A stretch of 64,000 bases of DNA from Azospirillum sp. B510. Its GTDB lineage: Bacteria > Pseudomonadota > Alphaproteobacteria > Azospirillales > Azospirillaceae. The stretch is taken from assembly GCF_000010725.1 (NCBI RefSeq), contig NC_013854.1, forward strand, positions 310,001 to 374,000, read 5' to 3'. Below are positions 17,493-30,415 of the stretch, in pieces (positions within the stretch are counted from its first letter, which is position 1; the number at the start of each line of letters is the position of its first letter). Under the pieces are notes generated by a model. That model did not search any database and had not been told where the DNA came from. It saw only the letters and a program-made list of their open reading frames with translations. Both the position numbers and the translations under genes were made by a program.

Positions 17493-19199
17493 ATGGCACA
17501 GTCACTGGCCCGCACGGTCGAAAAGGAAAGCTTCGCGTCTCTGCTTGAAGAGTCGCTGGGCGCGGCCGAGTCGCTCGAAGGCACGGTCGTCAAGGGACGC
17601 GTCGTCGCCGTCGAGAACGACATGGTCACCATCGACGTCGGTCTGAAGTCGGAAGGCCGCGTCGCGCTGAAGGAATTCGCCGTTGCCGGCCAGCCGCCCG
17701 AGCTGAAGGCGGGCGACACCGTCGAGGTCTATCTCGAGCGGATGGAAGACAAGAACGGCGAGGCGATGCTGAGCCGTGAGAAGGCGAAGCGCGAAGAGGC
17801 CTGGGCCCTGCTGGAGAAGTCGTTCAACGACCAGACCCGCGTCACCGGCGTCATCTTCGGCCGCGTCAAGGGCGGCTTCACGGTCGACCTGTCGGGCGCC
17901 GTCGCCTTCCTGCCCGGTTCGCAGGTCGACATCCGTCCGGTCCGCGACATCTCCCCGCTGCTGGGCACCCCGCAGCCCTTCCAGATCCTGAAGATGGACC
18001 GCTCGCGCGGCAACATCGTCGTGTCGCGCCGCGCCGTGCTCGAAGAGAGCCGTGCGGAGGCCCGTTCGGAGCTGGTGGCCAACCTCAAGGAAGGCCAGAT
18101 CCTCCAGGGTGTGGTCAAGAACATCACCGACTACGGCGCGTTCGTGGATCTGGGTGGTGTCGACGGCCTGCTGCACGTCACCGACATCGCGTGGCGCCGC
18201 ATCAACCACCCGTCGGAAGCCCTGCAGATCGGCCAGACCGTCACGGTCCAGGTCATCCGCTTCAACCCGGAGACCCAGCGCATCAGCCTCGGCATGAAGC
18301 AACTGGAAGCCGATCCGTGGGAAGGCGTCGAGGCCAAGTATCCGGTCAGCGCCAAGTTCAAGGGCCGCGTCACCAACATCACCGACTACGGCGCCTTCGT
18401 GGAGCTGGAGCCGGGGATCGAGGGCCTGGTCCACGTCTCGGAAATGTCCTGGACCAAGAAGAACGTCCATCCGGGCAAGATCGTGTCGACTTCGCAGGAA
18501 GTCGAGGTCATGGTCCTGGACGTCGATCCGCAGAAGCGCCGCATCAGCCTCGGCCTGAAGCAGTGCCTGGACAACCCGTGGGAGACCTTCACCGACAAGT
18601 TCGGTCCGGGTACCGAGCTGGAAGGCGAAGTCAAGAACATCACCGAGTTCGGTCTGTTCGTCGGCCTGCCGGGCGACATCGACGGCATGGTCCACATGTC
18701 CGATCTCGACTGGAACAAGTCGGGTGAAGAGGCGATCGCCGAGTACAAGAAGGGCGACCGCGTCAAGGTCAAGGTTCTCGACGTCGACGTCGAGAAGGAG
18801 CGCATCAGCCTCGGCATCAAGCAGCTGGCCAGCGATCCGTTCGAGTCGGCCACCGCCGGCCTGAAGAAGAACGAGGTCGTGACCTGCACCGTGACGCAGG
18901 TGACGGATGGCGGCATCGAAGTGACCGTCGGCGAGGGCTACACCGGCTTCATCCGCAAGTCGGACCTGTCCCGCGACCGTTCGGAACAGCGCCCGGACCG
19001 TTTCGCCGTCGGCGAGAAGGTCGATGCCAAGGTCACCCAGATCGACCGCGCTTCCCGCCGCATCTCGCTGTCTATCAAGGCCCGCGAGATGGAGGAGGAG
19101 AAGCAGGCGATGGCCGAGTTCGGTTCGTCCGACTCGGGCGCCTCGCTGGGCGACATCCTGGGCGCCGCTCTGAAGCGCAAGCAGCAGAACGACGAGTGA
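17493..19199 (+). CDS. rpsA: 30S ribosomal protein S1
   Basis: The 568-residue protein carries six S1 RNA-binding repeats at roughly 30-100, 115-180, 200-270, 285-357, 372-443 and 460-530. Repeats 3-5 contain the typical NITDYGAFV / NITEFGLFV and RISLGxKQ signatures. S1 brings mRNA to the 30S subunit and is essential in Gram-negatives. The ATG at 17493 follows a TTTAGGAGTTTCA ribosome-binding site and gives the family N-terminus MAQSLARTVEKE; longer frames upstream are not supported. It lies 190 bases after cmk, far enough for its own promoter and leader, as in bacteria where S1 autoregulates. Confidence 0.98.
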   Translation: MAQSLARTVEKESFASLLEESLGAAESLEGTVVKGRVVAVENDMVTIDVGLKSEGRVALKEFAVAGQPPELKAGDTVEVYLERMEDKNGEAMLSREKAKREEAWALLEKSFNDQTRVTGVIFGRVKGGFTVDLSGAVAFLPGSQVDIRPVRDISPLLGTPQPFQILKMDRSRGNIVVSRRAVLEESRAEARSELVANLKEGQILQGVVKNITDYGAFVDLGGVDGLLHVTDIAWRRINHPSEALQIGQTVTVQVIRFNPETQRISLGMKQLEADPWEGVEAKYPVSAKFKGRVTNITDYGAFVELEPGIEGLVHVSEMSWTKKNVHPGKIVSTSQEVEVMVLDVDPQKRRISLGLKQCLDNPWETFTDKFGPGTELEGEVKNITEFGLFVGLPGDIDGMVHMSDLDWNKSGEEAIAEYKKGDRVKVKVLDVDVEKERISLGIKQLASDPFESATAGLKKNEVVTCTVTQVTDGGIEVTVGEGYTGFIRKSDLSRDRSEQRPDRFAVGEKVDAKVTQIDRASRRISLSIKAREMEEEKQAMAEFGSSDSGASLGDILGAALKRKQQNDE

Positions 19200-19271
19200 T
19201 CGCCTGACGCCGCTTTCCCCTTCGGCAACGGAGGGGGAGGGGGCTCGCGATCTCCCGGAAGGGTAAGAGAA

Positions 19272-19303
19272 AGGCCGCGTCCCGGTTGGGGCGCGGCCTT
19301 TTT
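19272..19303 (+). terminator. Terminator of the aroA-cmk-rpsA cluster
   Basis: Twelve-bp stem with one G-T pair (19272-19283 with 19288-19299, loop GGTT) followed by TTTTT. It lies 73 bases after the rpsA stop. Confidence 0.9.
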
Positions 19304-19321
19304 CCTTGCGTGCCTTCGTTG

Positions 19322-19774
19322 CTATCGCCGCGGTTCCGGGCTGCGGGTCAGCGAGGTGATGCTGTCGTCGTAGCGGAATTCCGGCATGTCGCGGACGCTG
19401 GCGGCGGTCACCTCGCGCAGCCGGATCGCCTCGTCGCCCCCGCCGATATCGGCGAGGGCCAAATCGGCCGCGATGTCCTTGCCGCCGAAGCCCAGCAGGC
19501 CCCCCGAATGGATGAGGATGTACTGGGCCTCCCCCTTGTCATTGAGGATGACGTCGGTGACGGTGCCGATCTTCGATCCGTCGGCGCCGACGACGCCGCG
19601 GTTCATCAATTGATCGACGCTGGGGCCGGTCTTGCGGTCCGCCACGGCACCGACAGCCGGAGTCGCGCCGTTGATGATGACGGTCTGGGCAAGGGACACC
19701 GGCGGCCCGGCCATCCCGACCAACAGTGTCAGCGTGGGTAATTCCAACCACATCTTGTGGGTGATCGTCCGCAT
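19322..19774 (-). CDS. Secreted PRC-barrel domain protein
   Basis: The 150-residue product has a likely signal peptide (WLELPTLTLLVGMAGPPVSLAQ, cleavage near residue 30). A PRC-barrel follows at about 48-125, with the pattern LMNRGVVGADGSKIGTVTDVILNDKGEAQYILIHSGG. PRC-barrels mediate protein or RNA contacts; exported versions occur in many alphaproteobacteria without known function. The start at 19774 has a GGAAGGAGAGG site upstream. The gene is convergent with rpsA and divergent from nrdJ. Confidence 0.75.
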   Translation of the reverse strand: MRTITHKMWLELPTLTLLVGMAGPPVSLAQTVIINGATPAVGAVADRKTGPSVDQLMNRGVVGADGSKIGTVTDVILNDKGEAQYILIHSGGLLGFGGKDIAADLALADIGGGDEAIRLREVTAASVRDMPEFRYDDSITSLTRSPEPRR

Positions 19775-20272
19775 GGGTGCCTCTCCTTCCCCAGGCTCGT
19801 CCGGGATCCCTCTTGGCTCCATGCGCCTCAACCGCGGAGGCCGGAAATGGTTGCGGGGAGGCCGTCACCGCCCTTTGCCGTGTCGATCCTCCCACCGGTT
19901 TGATGGCGACTCGCCTGCGGGCAAGGTCGGCTTTTCGAGTCGGTTCCCGCAGTCCGCCAGCGGGCCCGACAATTTGGCCCCGAGTCGCCACGCAGCGAAT
20001 CGGTGGTGGGTACAACGGTGCGTAGGCAACAAGATATTGATTTTCACCACAAGGAAGCTCTGGCGGTCCGGCCTGTTTTGCGCTCTAATCAAGGGGTGCC
20101 GCGGCCATATCCAGGATCGGCGGCGAGTCGCGTGTCCACAGTTGGTGCCTTCCGGCCGCGATGCGGCCCAGATGCCGCCTCCCCGAAAATTTGCTTGGCG
20201 GGCGGGAACGAGATCCCCGGCAAGGGGTTGAACACCACAAGCCCAAGGTTTTGAGGGGTTCGGTCATGTCAA

Positions 20273-20288
20273 CCACAATATCTAGCAG
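20273..20288 (+). promoter_or_regulatory. Candidate NrdR box 1
   Basis: CACAATATCTAG (20274-20285) resembles the NrdR box that controls ribonucleotide reductase genes. A related element lies 212 bases closer to nrdJ in the same orientation. Confidence 0.35.
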
Positions 20289-20484
20289 AGTGGGGCTTGC
20301 CTGCCCCGGTCGCGCTGGCTAGGATGCGGCTCACGTGACCCGGCCGGCCAAGCGGCGGCCCCGGTCCGGTGGGAGAGCGGCGACGGCGGACAGTTGGGCA
20401 TAGGGCCCCTGCCCGCACGGCGCCGCGTCCATTGCCGGACCGCATGGCGGACAGGGACCGCCCGCCGCTCCGTCGGGACGGGTC

Positions 20485-20500
20485 GCACCATATTTACAGT
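20485..20500 (+). promoter_or_regulatory. Candidate NrdR box 2
   Basis: CACCATATTTACAGT (20486-20500) shares CAC-ATAT-TA with box 1 and ends 42 bases before the nrdJ start, a position compatible with repression. Confidence 0.35.
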
Positions 20501-20542
20501 CGAGCGCGCCGTGGCGCGCTCCAAGCAGGGGACAGTCTCATC

Positions 20543-23500
20543 ATGCGGATCGAGCGTCGTTTCACGCACGAAGGTCAGGACGCCTACGCCAGCCTCGGCT
20601 TCCGCCAGGCGACCAGCGAGATCCGCAACCCGGACGGGACCATCGTCTTCCAGCAGACCGGCATCGAGGTGCCTGACAACTTCTCGCAGGTCGCCAGCGA
20701 CATCCTGGCCCAGAAGTATTTCCGCAAGGCCGGCGTCCCCGCGGCGCTCCGCGCCGTTGAGGAGAACACCGTCCCGTCCTGGCTGTGGCGCAAGGAAGCC
20801 GACCAGGAGAAGCTGGCGGCCCTGCCGAAGGAGAAGCGTCTCGTCGGTGAGACCTCCGCCAAGCAGGTCTTCGACCGTCTGGCCGGCACCTGGACCTATT
20901 GGGGTTGGAAGGGCGGCTATTTCGACGGCGAGGCCGACGCCCGCGCCTTCTTCGACGAGATGCGCTTCATGCTGGCCGCCCAGATGGCGGCCCCGAACAG
21001 CCCGCAGTGGTTCAACACCGGTCTGCATTGGGCCTATGGCATCGACGGCCCGAGCCAGGGCCATTTCTACGTCGATTTCAAGACCGGCCTGCTGACCTCG
21101 TCCGCCTCGGCCTACGAGCATCCGCAGCCGCACGCCTGCTTCATCCAGTCCGTCGCCGACGACCTCGTCAACGAGGGCGGCATCATGGACCTGTGGGTGC
21201 GTGAGGCCCGCCTGTTCAAGTATGGCTCGGGCACCGGCTCCAACTTCTCCCGCCTGCGCGGCGAGGGCGAGAAGCTGGCCGGCGGCGGCAAGTCGTCGGG
21301 CCTGATGAGCTTCCTGAAGATCGGCGACCGCGCGGCGGGCGCCATCAAGTCGGGCGGCACGACCCGCCGTGCGGCCAAGATGGTCACGGTGGACATGGAC
21401 CATCCGGACATCGAAGGCTACATCGACTGGAAGGTGAACGAGGAGCAGAAGGTCGCCGCGCTGGTGACCGGCTCCAAGATCTGCCAGAAGCACCTGACGG
21501 CGGTGATGGCCGCCGCCCAGTCGGGCCTCGACCCGAAGGAGAACAAGGAGCTCAAGAAGGCGATCCTCGCCGCCCGCAAGGACCAGGTGTCGGAGAACTA
21601 CATCCAGCGCGTGATCCAGTTCGCCGGCCAGGGCTTCACCTCGATCGAGTTCAAGACCTACAACACCGACTGGGATTCGGAAGCCTACCTGACGGTCTCC
21701 GGCCAGAACTCCAACAACTCCGTGCGCATCTCCAACGAGTTCGTGCAGGCGGTGCTGGACGATGCCGACTGGAACCTGATCGGCCGCACCAACGGCAAGG
21801 TGGTGAAGACCGTCCGCGCCCGCGACCTGTGGGACAAGGTCGGCTATGCCGCCTGGGCCTGCGCCGATCCCGGCGTGCAGTTCGACAGCACCATCAACGA
21901 GTGGCACACCTGCCCGGCCTCGGGGCGCATCAACGCCTCGAACCCGTGCTCGGAATACATGTTCCTCGACGACACCGCCTGCAATCTGGCATCGCTGAAC
22001 CTGATGTCGTTCCGTCTGAAGGACGGTTCCTTCGACGTCGAGGCGTTCGAGCATGCCTGCCGGCTGTGGACCATCGTGCTGGAAATCTCCGTGCTGATGG
22101 CGCAGTTCCCGTCGAAGGAGATCGCCCAGCTCTCCTACGAGTTCCGCACGCTGGGCCTCGGCTTCGCCAATCTCGGCGGCCTGCTGATGGCGTCGGGCCT
22201 GTCCTACGACTCGGACGAGGGCCGCGCCTATTGCGCTGGCATTTCCGCCGTGATGACCGGTGTCGCCTACGCCACCTCGGCCGAGATGGCGCAGGAGCTC
22301 GGCACCTTCCCGGGCTTCGAGGCCAACCGCGACCATATGCTGCGGGTCATCCGCAACCATCGCCGCGCCGCCAACGGCGAGATGAACGGCTATGAGGGGC
22401 TGGCGGTCGAGCCGGTGCCCTTCGTCGCCGACCTCTGCCCGGACCAGGAGCTGGCTCTGGCCGCCGTCCGCGTGTGGGACGAGGCGCTGGAACTGGGCGA
22501 GGCCCATGGCTTCCGCAACGCCCAGGCCACCGTGGTCGCTCCGACCGGCACCATCGGTCTGGTGATGGACTGCGACACCACCGGCATCGAGCCCGACTTC
22601 GCCCTGGTGAAGTTCAAGAAGCTGGCCGGCGGCGGCTATTTCAAGATCGTCAACCGGCTGGTGCCGGAGGCGCTGAAGACGCTCGGCTACACCCCGGACC
22701 AGATCGAGCAGATCGCGCTCTACGCGGTCGGCCACGGCACGCTGAGGAACGCCCCCGGCGTGAACCATGAGGCGCTGAAGGCCAAGGGTTTCACCGACGA
22801 GCTGCTGGAGCGTCTGGAAGGCAACCTGACCACCGCCTTCGACATCAAGTTCGTCTTCAACCGCTGGACCATCGGCGCCGAGTTCTGCACCCAGACGCTG
22901 GGCATCCCGGCCGAGACGCTGGACGCCCCCGGTTTCGACCTGCTGAGCCATATCGGCTTCACCAAGGCGCAGATCGAACTGGCCAACACCTTCTGCTGCG
23001 GCGCCATGACGCTGGAGGGCGCCCCCTTCCTGAAGGACGAGCATCTGGCGGTGTTCGACTGCGCCAACCCCTGCGGCCGCATCGGCAAGCGTTTCCTGTC
23101 CTGGGAATCGCACATCACGATGATGGCGGCGGCGCAGCCCTTCATCTCCGGCGCCATCTCCAAGACCATCAACATGCCGAACACGGCGACGGTCGACGAG
23201 TGCAAGGACGCCTATCTGATGTCCTGGCGCCTGGGCCTGAAGGCCAACGCGCTGTACCGCGACGGCTCCAAGCTGAGCCAGCCGCTCCAGGCCGCCCTGC
23301 TCGACGATGAGGAGGATGGCGAGGCGGTCGAGGCGGTGATCGAGGCGCCGGCCGCCGTCCGCGCCCAGATGGTCACCGAGCGCATCGTCGAGAAGGTGAT
23401 CGAGCGGGTGGTCGAGCGGAAGAGCAGCTCGCGCGAGCGTCTGCCGCACCGCCGCAAGGGCTACACCCAGAAGGCCAATGTCGGCGGCCACAAGGTGTAT

Positions 23501-24295
23501 CTGCGCACCGGCGAGTATGAGGATGGCCGCCTGGGCGAGATCTTCATCGACATGCACAAGGAGGGCGCCGCCTTCCGCTCGCTGATGAACAACTTCGCCA
23601 TCGCGGTGTCGATCGGTCTCCAGTATGGCGTTCCGCTCGAGGAGTTCGTGGAGGCCTTCACCTTCACGCGCTTCGAGCCGTCGGGCATGGTCACCGGCAA
23701 CGACACCATCAAGATGGCGACGTCGATCATCGACTACATCTTCCGCGAGATCGCCATCTCCTATCTGAACCGCACCGATCTGGCGCACGCCACGCCGGAG
23801 GATCTGGTGCCGTCGACGGTCGGCAGCGGCGACAAGCAGGGCGACCTGCCGGACACCCAGGTGCAGCCGTCCGACATCGTCCGCCGCATCGCGTCGACCG
23901 GCTATGTCCGCAACAACCTGCGCGTCCTGCATGGTGGCCAGACGGGCGGTCAGGTCCAGCGCGCCAGCGCCGCGGCGGCCTTCGCCGCCACCGGCACCGA
24001 CACGGCCGCCGTCGGCGTCACCGCGTCGGCCGGCACCCAGGCCTCCGCCCAGGCCGCCATGGCGGCCAGCCCGGCGGTCGCCGCCGCCACCGCCCATGGC
24101 CATGTCGCCGCCACCGCCGCCACCGGCACCGCCTATGGCGGCAGCACCAGCGACCAGCGCTTCGACCGCATCCGCGAGGCCCGCGCCCGCGGTTACGAGG
24201 GTGATCCCTGCGGCGAATGCGGCAACATGACCCTGGTCCGCAACGGCACCTGCCTGAAGTGCGACAGCTGCGGTTCGACCACCGGCTGTAGCTGA
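20543..24295 (+). CDS. nrdJ: Vitamin B12-dependent ribonucleoside-diphosphate reductase (class II)
   Basis: The 1250-residue enzyme reduces ribonucleotides using adenosylcobalamin and works with or without oxygen. An N-terminal region with [18 protein letters not shown] precedes the ten-stranded barrel. There, [25 protein letters not shown], the active-site run [22 protein letters not shown] (redox cysteine and radical-relay Asn/Cys/Glu) and the nucleotide loop [20 protein letters not shown] can be seen. The long C-terminal part includes [20 protein letters not shown], an Ala-rich low-complexity linker at about 1130-1195 and a terminal CxxC/CxxC cluster ending STTGCS. The ATG at 20543 gives the family start. 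No nrdAB or nrdDG genes are seen in this window. Confidence 0.96.
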   Translation: MRIERRFTHEGQDAYASLGFRQATSEIRNPDGTIVFQQTGIEVPDNFSQVASDILAQKYFRKAGVPAALRAVEENTVPSWLWRKEADQEKLAALPKEKRLVGETSAKQVFDRLAGTWTYWGWKGGYFDGEADARAFFDEMRFMLAAQMAAPNSPQWFNTGLHWAYGIDGPSQGHFYVDFKTGLLTSSASAYEHPQPHACFIQSVADDLVNEGGIMDLWVREARLFKYGSGTGSNFSRLRGEGEKLAGGGKSSGLMSFLKIGDRAAGAIKSGGTTRRAAKMVTVDMDHPDIEGYIDWKVNEEQKVAALVTGSKICQKHLTAVMAAAQSGLDPKENKELKKAILAARKDQVSENYIQRVIQFAGQGFTSIEFKTYNTDWDSEAYLTVSGQNSNNSVRISNEFVQAVLDDADWNLIGRTNGKVVKTVRARDLWDKVGYAAWACADPGVQFDSTINEWHTCPASGRINASNPCSEYMFLDDTACNLASLNLMSFRLKDGSFDVEAFEHACRLWTIVLEISVLMAQFPSKEIAQLSYEFRTLGLGFANLGGLLMASGLSYDSDEGRAYCAGISAVMTGVAYATSAEMAQELGTFPGFEANRDHMLRVIRNHRRAANGEMNGYEGLAVEPVPFVADLCPDQELALAAVRVWDEALELGEAHGFRNAQATVVAPTGTIGLVMDCDTTGIEPDFALVKFKKLAGGGYFKIVNRLVPEALKTLGYTPDQIEQIALYAVGHGTLRNAPGVNHEALKAKGFTDELLERLEGNLTTAFDIKFVFNRWTIGAEFCTQTLGIPAETLDAPGFDLLSHIGFTKAQIELANTFCCGAMTLEGAPFLKDEHLAVFDCANPCGRIGKRFLSWESHITMMAAAQPFISGAISKTINMPNTATVDECKDAYLMSWRLGLKANALYRDGSKLSQPLQAALLDDEEDGEAVEAVIEAPAAVRAQMVTERIVEKVIERVVERKSSSRERLPHRRKGYTQKANVGGHKVYLRTGEYEDGRLGEIFIDMHKEGAAFRSLMNNFAIAVSIGLQYGVPLEEFVEAFTFTRFEPSGMVTGNDTIKMATSIIDYIFREIAISYLNRTDLAHATPEDLVPSTVGSGDKQGDLPDTQVQPSDIVRRIASTGYVRNNLRVLHGGQTGGQVQRASAAAAFAATGTDTAAVGVTASAGTQASAQAAMAASPAVAAATAHGHVAATAATGTAYGGSTSDQRFDRIREARARGYEGDPCGECGNMTLVRNGTCLKCDSCGSTTGCS

Positions 24296-24352
24296 TCCGC
24301 CGGACGGTCGCCTGCCGGACGGTAACAAGTCCGGGCTGCCCTGAAGACAAGG

Positions 24353-24385
24353 AAAGGAGGAGGCGGGAGACCGCCTCCTCCTTTT
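24353..24385 (+). terminator. Terminator of nrdJ
   Basis: Perfect 14-bp stem (24353-24366 with 24371-24384, loop GAGA) ending in TTTT, 57 bases after the nrdJ stop. Confidence 0.9.
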
Positions 24386-24553
24386 CGCATGTGCAAAGAC
24401 GATCCCTCCATGCCCCTTGGAATTATTCTTGTGTGCAAATAGCGTAATGGCCGGAGCGCGACGAATCTTGACCGCGCCGCCTGTGCTCATGTTAGCTGGG
24501 TCCATGGGGCGCCGGCGCGGCGTTCCCGAAGCTTGTCCGGAGGCACAGGGGTC

Positions 24554-26806
24554 ATGGATTCGGCCGGGACCGCGCTGGACGACCGTCTGCCGTCCGATCG
24601 CCTCTTGCGGGTGACCGCCGCGCAATGGAGCGCGGCGCTGGTCTGGATGTCGGCCGACGGCATCATCATCGGAGTGAATCCCGGATTCTGCCAACTGGCC
24701 GGCAGCCCTCCGGAGGCGATGATCGGCCGTTCGCTGCCGGACCTGCTCGATCTCGGCGGGTATGATTGGCGTGCGGTGTGGGACGGGGTGCGGGGGGACC
24801 ATCCAGCACCCGGAACCGGCGCCTTGCGGCTGCCCCAACGCGATGCGATCCCCGTCGATCTGCAATGGCAGCCGCTCACCGATGGGGACGAGACGTTCCT
24901 TCTTTGCGCGATGCGCTGTTTCGACGAGCGCGAGCGGGCGGAGGCGGTGGCCCGCCTCCAGCAGAATGTGCTGGAACTTGTGGCCGCCGGGCGATCGCTG
25001 AAGCAGGTTCTGGACTTTCTCTGCCGGCAGGTGGAGGCCTGCGCGCCGGATGCCGCCTGTTCGGTGATGTTGTGCGACGACGAGAACCGCATGCGGGTGG
25101 CGGCGGCGCCCTCCCTGCCCGCCGCCTATGTCGCCAGCATCGAAGGCTTTCCAATCGGGCCGGATGTCGGGGCCTGCGGCAGCGCGATGAGCCGGGGTGT
25201 GGCGATCATGTCGGCCGACATCGCCACCGATCCGCGTTGGAAGCCGTTTTGGGCGGAGACGCAGGCGCACGGGCTGGCCGCCTGCTGGTCGAATCCGATC
25301 AAGGGTCGTGGTGCCCGGATACTGGGCAGCTTCGCGCTCTATTACCGTAAGCCGCGCGCCGTTTCTCCTTTCCACAGCTCTCTGGTCCAGGCCTGCGCCC
25401 ATCTCTGCGCGCTCGCCATCGAACATGACCGGGCACGGGCGGAGATCAACCGGCTGGCCTATTTCGACACGCTGACCGGGCTGCCCAACCGTCAGCTTCT
25501 GGCCGACCGCGCCACCGCGGCGCTCGCGCTCGCCGGACGCACGCGCCAGTCGGTGACCGTGATCTTCCTGGACATCGACCGCTTCAAGACCGTCAACGAT
25601 TCTCTCGGCCATGCCGTCGGCGACCGGCTGCTGGTGGAGGTGACGGCGCGCCTGCGCCCCCTGTTCATCGAGGGCGATACGCTGGCCCGTCTGGGCGGGG
25701 ACGAGTTCGTCGCCCTGTTGCCGGGCTGCGACGCCGCCCATGCCTCGCTGCTGGCCGAGCGGGTGCTCGCCGCCCTGTCGGTGCCGATGACGGTGGCCGA
25801 TCTGACGCTGACTCCCACCGCCAGCATCGGCATCGCCGTCCATCCCGACGACGGCCTGGATTTCGATACGCTGCTGCGCCAGGCCGACGCGGCGATGTAC
25901 CGGGCCAAGCAGGCCGGGCGCAACCGCTGCCACTTCTTCCGCAGCGACATCAACGAACAGGCGGTGCGCCGGCTGGAGATGGAGGCGGCGCTGTGCGAGG
26001 CGCTGGAGCGGCAGGAGACGGGCTGCGCCGGGGGCGAGTCGCCGTTCGAGCTGCATTACCAGCCCCAGGTCCGGCTGAGGCCGCGCTGCCTGCACCGGGT
26101 CGAGGCGCTGATCCGCTGGACCCATCCGCGCTGGGGCGCGGTGCCGCCGACGGAGTTCGTGCCGCTGGCCGAGGAGTGCGGGCTGATCGACCGGCTGGAC
26201 AGCTGGGTGCTGAAAACCGCGGTGGCGCAGCTCGGCCGCTGGCGCGCGGCGGGGGTTCCGGTGCCGGGGATGGCGGTGAATGTCTCCGCCGTCCGTTTCG
26301 CCCGCGGCGACCTGCCGGATCAGGTCCGCACCGCGCTGGCCACCAACGGCATCCCGGCCAATGATCTGACGCTGGAGATCACCGAGCGGCTGATGATGAC
26401 GGAGGAGGGCGGCGTCCATGACGCGTTGGACGCCCTGCACGCCCTGGGCGTCACCCTGTCGATCGACGATTTCGGCACCGGCTATTCGAGCTTGAGCTAT
26501 CTGAAGCGTTTTCCGGTCGGCGAGCTGAAGATCGACCGCAGCTTCGTCAAGGAGTTGGACATCGATGCCGCCAACCGGCCGCTGGTCCGCGCCATCATCC
26601 AGATCGGCGAGGCTTTGGGCCTGACCGTGGTGGCGGAGGGGGTGGAGCGCGAGGCCCAGCACCTCATGCTGGAGGCGGAGGGCTGCGCCATCGGCCAGGG
26701 CTACCGCTTCGCCCGACCGATGCCGGCGGCGGCCCTGGTGGAATGGCTGGCGAACGAGGGCAAGGACTGGGTCGATTGTCCGCCCGAGGACTGCATCAGC
26801 TTCTGA
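24554..26806 (+). CDS. PAS-GAF-GGDEF-EAL c-di-GMP enzyme
   Basis: The 750-residue cytoplasmic protein has a PAS domain (about 25-125), a GAF domain (about 140-290, with GPDVGACGSAM and CWSNPI), a GGDEF domain (about 300-465) and an EAL domain (about 480-735). The cyclase signature is intact (LARLGGDEFVALLPG), but the product-inhibition RxxD site is not. The phosphodiesterase residues are intact too: VEALIRW, NVSAV, LEITE, DDFGTGYSS, LKIDRSF, AEGVE and QGY. It can in principle make and break c-di-GMP. I start at ATG 24554, 9 bases after GGAGG; a TTG 21 bases upstream is possible. No membrane helices are visible. Confidence 0.92.
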   Translation: MDSAGTALDDRLPSDRLLRVTAAQWSAALVWMSADGIIIGVNPGFCQLAGSPPEAMIGRSLPDLLDLGGYDWRAVWDGVRGDHPAPGTGALRLPQRDAIPVDLQWQPLTDGDETFLLCAMRCFDERERAEAVARLQQNVLELVAAGRSLKQVLDFLCRQVEACAPDAACSVMLCDDENRMRVAAAPSLPAAYVASIEGFPIGPDVGACGSAMSRGVAIMSADIATDPRWKPFWAETQAHGLAACWSNPIKGRGARILGSFALYYRKPRAVSPFHSSLVQACAHLCALAIEHDRARAEINRLAYFDTLTGLPNRQLLADRATAALALAGRTRQSVTVIFLDIDRFKTVNDSLGHAVGDRLLVEVTARLRPLFIEGDTLARLGGDEFVALLPGCDAAHASLLAERVLAALSVPMTVADLTLTPTASIGIAVHPDDGLDFDTLLRQADAAMYRAKQAGRNRCHFFRSDINEQAVRRLEMEAALCEALERQETGCAGGESPFELHYQPQVRLRPRCLHRVEALIRWTHPRWGAVPPTEFVPLAEECGLIDRLDSWVLKTAVAQLGRWRAAGVPVPGMAVNVSAVRFARGDLPDQVRTALATNGIPANDLTLEITERLMMTEEGGVHDALDALHALGVTLSIDDFGTGYSSLSYLKRFPVGELKIDRSFVKELDIDAANRPLVRAIIQIGEALGLTVVAEGVEREAQHLMLEAEGCAIGQGYRFARPMPAAALVEWLANEGKDWVDCPPEDCISF

Positions 26807-27170
26807 AACATTTGCGATGGAAATGGTCCCGTGGTTCGTCCGGTTTTCTTTGAATTTGCGGGGTACTTCGGCGGCAATTCGCCGGTCGAATCGGTGTTAT
26901 GCCCATCCGCCGGAGTAATGGGTTCCGGCCAATACGATATAGTCGCAACGCTCCTTTGCCGGTGAAGCGCGGGTCATCCCGATCTAGGCCACGCGACTGT
27001 CTTGTATCCCAACGTTTGGGGCGATAGAAGGTCCACTCAGCGGCATGTGCGGTCAAGCAAACTGACCACGGCGTTTCGCTGAGCGGAAAGGACCCGCCCG
27101 GTGGATCGCCCGTGGAGCACAAGGGGAGCACCCGCATGCCGGACGACCATGGGGCGAGAGGAAATCCGCG
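26807..27170. other. Upstream region of ppdK
   Basis: No gene seen. The stretch at 26810-26950 is relatively A+T-rich and likely holds the ppdK promoter. A short inverted repeat CCCAA-CGT-TTGGG is near 27008. The sequence GAGAGGAAATCCGCG before the ATG at 27171 serves as ribosome-binding site. Confidence 0.35.
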
Positions 27171-29864
<2,694 letters not shown>

Positions 29865-29889
29865 GCCGAACCGGGTAGCTGAAACGACG

Positions 29890-29928
29890 ACGGCCCTCTT
29901 CCCGCAAGGGAAGGGGGCCGTTCCGTTT
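29890..29928 (+). terminator. Terminator of ppdK
   Basis: Fourteen-bp stem with one G-T pair (29890-29903 with 29908-29921, loop GCAA), then TTCCGTTT. Confidence 0.85.
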
Positions 29929-29935
29929 CGGGGGA

Positions 29936-30415
29936 TTACGCCACCAGGGAGAGGCGGCGTCCCCGCGCCGGTCCTGACACAGGCGAATCCATCAAGTCAC
30001 GCCGGCTCGGCGCATCTGCGCGCCCGTCGTAACGATCGATCGAGATGCCGGCCCCCAGGGTCTTGGCCAAGTCACGAACATAGAGGTCGTTCATCTGTCC
30101 TTGCGACAACCCGGAGGACATGCCCTGCTGAATGAGCCTCTCCTTATCCCAGGGCTGGCCTGTGGGTTTCCTGACCTCCGTGGTGCCATCGGACCACTGG
30201 ATGGCGGCGATCTCACCATTCCTGCGCAATACGCTGTGGGCCTTGGTCGCAAAGAACCGCGCCGTCTGCGCGGCGTCGGGCTCCGCCTTCATCCGCTCCA
30301 TCGCCGCGCGGGCGTTCCTGATCACATCGGGATCGGGAGCGGCGCGGGCGGGGTTGACCGGAATCATGTTCGACAACAAGGGAAGCATCCCGCCAATCTG
30401 CCCGATGCCAGCCAT
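29936..30415 (-). CDS. Hypothetical protein
   Basis: I do not recognise this 159-residue protein. The N-terminus (MAGIGQIGGMLPLLSNMIP) is mildly hydrophobic. The middle (MERMKAEPDAAQTARFFATKAHSVLRRNGEIAAIQWSDG) is helical and soluble, and the C-terminal 35 residues are Arg/Ser/Pro-rich. The ATG at 30415 has a GTGGAGGGGGCG site directly upstream and is preferred to one 12 bases earlier. Codon use is like the core genome. It is convergent with ppdK and its upstream side faces the repeat-bearing accessory patch. Short segments such as AAIQWSDGTTEVRK look like a small globular domain, perhaps phage- or plasmid-derived. Confidence 0.55.
   Translation of the reverse strand: MAGIGQIGGMLPLLSNMIPVNPARAAPDPDVIRNARAAMERMKAEPDAAQTARFFATKAHSVLRRNGEIAAIQWSDGTTEVRKPTGQPWDKERLIQQGMSSGLSQGQMNDLYVRDLAKTLGAGISIDRYDGRADAPSRRDLMDSPVSGPARGRRLSLVA

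Larger units (their letters stand above)
19775..20542. other. Long leader and upstream region of nrdJ
   Basis: About 770 bases without a convincing coding frame; short open frames here lack ribosome-binding sites and family features. I found no B12 box (GCCACTG) or other sign of a cobalamin riboswitch. It contains two copies of a CAC(A/C)ATAT(C/T)TA element, listed separately, and an A+T-rich stretch at 20030-20100. The region may hold a distant promoter. Confidence 0.4.

Noticed and set aside
19775..20542. Cobalamin riboswitch upstream of the B12-dependent reductase
   Set aside because: No B12 box or typical multi-stem core could be found by eye on the plus strand.
20282..26662. Very long open frame on the minus strand (2126 codons)
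   Set aside because: It is antisense to nrdJ and the PAS-GGDEF-EAL gene, both with clear family motifs. High-GC third positions produce such shadow frames, and its composition (His/Arg/Gly/Gln-rich) fits no protein.
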